Below are positions 62,905 through 64,000 of a stretch of DNA of 64,000 nt, piece by piece (the first letter of the stretch is position 1; every line of letters starts with the position of its first letter). A program made the translations under genes and the position numbers. Origin of the DNA: an uncultured Clostridia bacterium. GTDB taxonomy: Bacteria > Bacillota > Clostridia > Oscillospirales > Acutalibacteraceae. Location of the stretch: NCBI GenBank assembly GCA_937898625.1, contig CALEJF010000041.1, forward strand, positions 1-64,000, in the 5' to 3' direction. The notes beneath the pieces are model-generated. The model did no database searches. It was not told where the DNA came from and worked only from the letters and a program-made list of their open reading frames with translations.

Positions 62905-62934
62905 ATTATATAAGAACAAATGTTCGTTTGTCAA
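62905..62934 (-). promoter_or_regulatory. Promoter with overlapping LexA (SOS) box
   Basis: On the minus strand: TTGACA, 18-base spacer, TATAAT. Inside the spacer is CGAACATTTGTTCT (62913-62926), close to the Firmicutes LexA consensus CGAAC-N4-GTTCG with perfect GAAC/GTTC half-sites. LexA bound there would block the DUF6076/sigma-like operon until DNA damage. Confidence 0.65.
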
Positions 62935-63192
62935 TACAAATATTGCCCGTTTGCTATTATATAGCAGGATAAGTACGAAAAAACGGACTTTTTGACGAAT
63001 AAATATTGATTTTATAAAAAATTGCGATAAAGTTTTGTTGCAAAACAAGTTTATTAAAAAGGTGAAATACCTGAAAAGATTTGTATATAAGGCTTTACAG
63101 CCTTGTTGCGTTTATCATTTTAAGGTTGTTACGGTATTCCGTTAGAAATCGAACTTTTTCCGTATTAAGTATAGTAGAGGAATGCAAAACGG
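62935..63192. other. Gene-free stretch
   Basis: AT-rich, with small hairpins (for example GGCTTTACAGCC near 63094) but no frame, RNA gene or repeat I can support. Confidence 0.4.
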
Positions 63193-63225
63193 CAAAGAAA
63201 AACTGCTCTCACGGGGAGAGCAGTT
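63193..63225 (-). terminator. Terminator of the HIT gene
   Basis: AACTGCTCTC / GAGAGCAGTT perfect stem; on the minus strand it is followed by TTTCTTTG, 20 bases after the HIT stop codon. Confidence 0.85.
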
Positions 63226-63245
63226 GAAAAGCATAAAATACTATG

Positions 63246-63737
63246 TTATAAGAGTTTTTCAATTTCAGTGAGAAGTTTTGTTTTCATATCTTCCAATTCG
63301 TCGGGAGAAGGCTTGTTATCTTCTGACCACATTATCTCCTTTGGTAACCACCAAACAGGACCTTTACCTTTGTTTCCATAATCCAACAAATCACCGGCTT
63401 TTCTCGGAAAGATATGCCAATGTAAATGAATATCGCCATTGCCGAGACATTCGTAGTTTATCTTTTCTGCACCGAAAGCATTTTTTACAGCTTCAGCTAC
63501 TATTGTCATTTCAAGCAAATATTTTGTTCTGAAATCAATATCCAAATCAAAAAGCTCAACAACGTGCTGTTTACAAATGAATAATGAGTAGCCGTAAAAG
63601 TGATGATTCCATCCTAGAATAACATAGCCGGTTTCAAGTTCTTTTACAAACCACGGATTTTCACCTTTTTTGATTTGCTCAATAACATTGCACATGTCAC
63701 ATTTTACTTTATTAAAAGGATTGAATTTGATTTTCAT
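63246..63737 (-). CDS. HIT family protein
   Basis: A 163-residue histidine-triad nucleotide hydrolase/transferase. The triad is GDIHLHWHIFPRK (HxHxH), with CDMCNVIEQI at the N-terminus and YSLFICKQHVVELFDLD before the triad. It probably hydrolyses a dinucleoside polyphosphate or nucleotidyl-amine. GGAGG is 7 bases before the ATG, which lies inside the end of the Nudix gene (26-base overlap), so the two are translated together. Confidence 0.92.
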   Translation of the reverse strand: MKIKFNPFNKVKCDMCNVIEQIKKGENPWFVKELETGYVILGWNHHFYGYSLFICKQHVVELFDLDIDFRTKYLLEMTIVAEAVKNAFGAEKINYECLGNGDIHLHWHIFPRKAGDLLDYGNKGKGPVWWLPKEIMWSEDNKPSPDELEDMKTKLLTEIEKLL

Positions 63738-64000
63738 TATTTTCTCCTCCTGAATTAGTTTTCAACTTATCTACATATTGTTCCAATGCCCAATTCTGCA
63801 TTTCAGCAAACATTTTACCTTTTATTTCCTCATATTTGAACCATACTAAAATATGGTCTGTTTCTGTTGGTTCAGAAATTTTTTCGTTGAGTTCACCAAC
63901 GTAATAACTCTGAATTGGATGGAAATACCCTAATTTAGGATGTGTGGTATAGGTTTCAGCAGAACATAATTTTTCTTTTATTGTAGCAGTATAGCCGGTT
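63712..64000 (-). CDS. Nudix hydrolase, partial (C-terminal 95 residues)
   Basis: The gene runs off the window edge. The visible part starts TGYTATIKEKLCSAETYTTH and continues HPIQSYYVGELNEKI ... DHILVWFKYEEIKGKM. The first residues fit the end of a Nudix box (REETGY) and the rest fits the strand order after it. The substrate is unknown; pairing with a HIT protein suggests nucleotide house-cleaning. It overlaps the HIT gene by 26 bases. Confidence 0.7.
   Translation of the reverse strand, partial: TGYTATIKEKLCSAETYTTHPKLGYFHPIQSYYVGELNEKISEPTETDHILVWFKYEEIKGKMFAEMQNWALEQYVDKLKTNSGGENNENQIQSF

Noticed and set aside
1..64000. CRISPR arrays, tRNA or rRNA genes
   Set aside because: No regularly spaced direct repeats, cloverleaf with TTC.A..C arm or rRNA-like block was seen by eye in any intergenic region.

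Overview
The window is low-GC DNA from an anaerobic, ancestrally spore-forming member of the Clostridia (probably the Oscillospirales/Ruminococcus side, though the family cannot be fixed from sequence alone). The grounds are a complete Rnf ion pump, a sigma-G gene followed by a ymxH-type sporulation gene, a MurJ/SpoVB-type flippase, strong AGGAGG-type ribosome sites, several TTG/GTG starts and textbook TTGACA/TATAAT promoters.

Left part (about 0.2-24 kb, all on +): a secreted BIG2-domain protein; an SGNH hydrolase; the decayed 3' end of a GH127/DUF1680-type gene; then a compact redox block. That block holds rnfCDGEAB, a NusG-II protein, a Gx-type membrane protein, a repeat-containing lipoprotein and apbE. 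ApbE puts FMN on threonines of RnfG and RnfD and possibly on the lipoprotein, so the block reads as one ferredoxin:NAD(+) and extracytosolic flavin module. It is followed by a pair of SDR-family genes, an EEP phosphodiesterase, an aldo/keto reductase, a ceramidase-like secreted protein, three tandem paralogous surface proteins and an MFS transporter.

Middle part (24-47 kb): ordinary core genes. On the - strand are a metallophosphoesterase, an LTA-synthase-like enzyme, a DUF554 protein, mfd, pth and a stand-alone GlmU-type acetyltransferase. On the + strand are recJ, relA/spoT, dtd, an MBL hydrolase, hemZ, a uridine-kinase-like gene, a flippase, mazG, hup and rqcP. Back on - are dut, a U32 peptidase, zapA and ymxH.

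Right part (47.3-64 kb): accessory DNA. The 3' part of sigG (sigma regions 3-4) stands alone, and 36 bp past the break is a large serine recombinase. The sequence then runs into a Tn4451-like mobilizable element: an HTH protein, a GIY-YIG protein, an accessory gene, an oriT-like region, a MobA/MobL relaxase, a damaged IS200, an XRE regulator, a small ORF under a Shine-Dalgarno-masking hairpin, and TnpV. After that come a frameshifted XRE gene, a TetR-controlled GPH transporter with three operator palindromes, an unknown three-gene membrane module, a sigma-like/DUF6076 pair under a LexA-box promoter, a HIT protein and a truncated Nudix gene. The 5' part of sigG is not in the window, so sigG is split by at least 16 kb of foreign DNA, a skin-like arrangement but in the forespore sigma factor. 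Two nearly identical attenuator leaders in opposite orientations and a compact structured RNA precede genes of this element.
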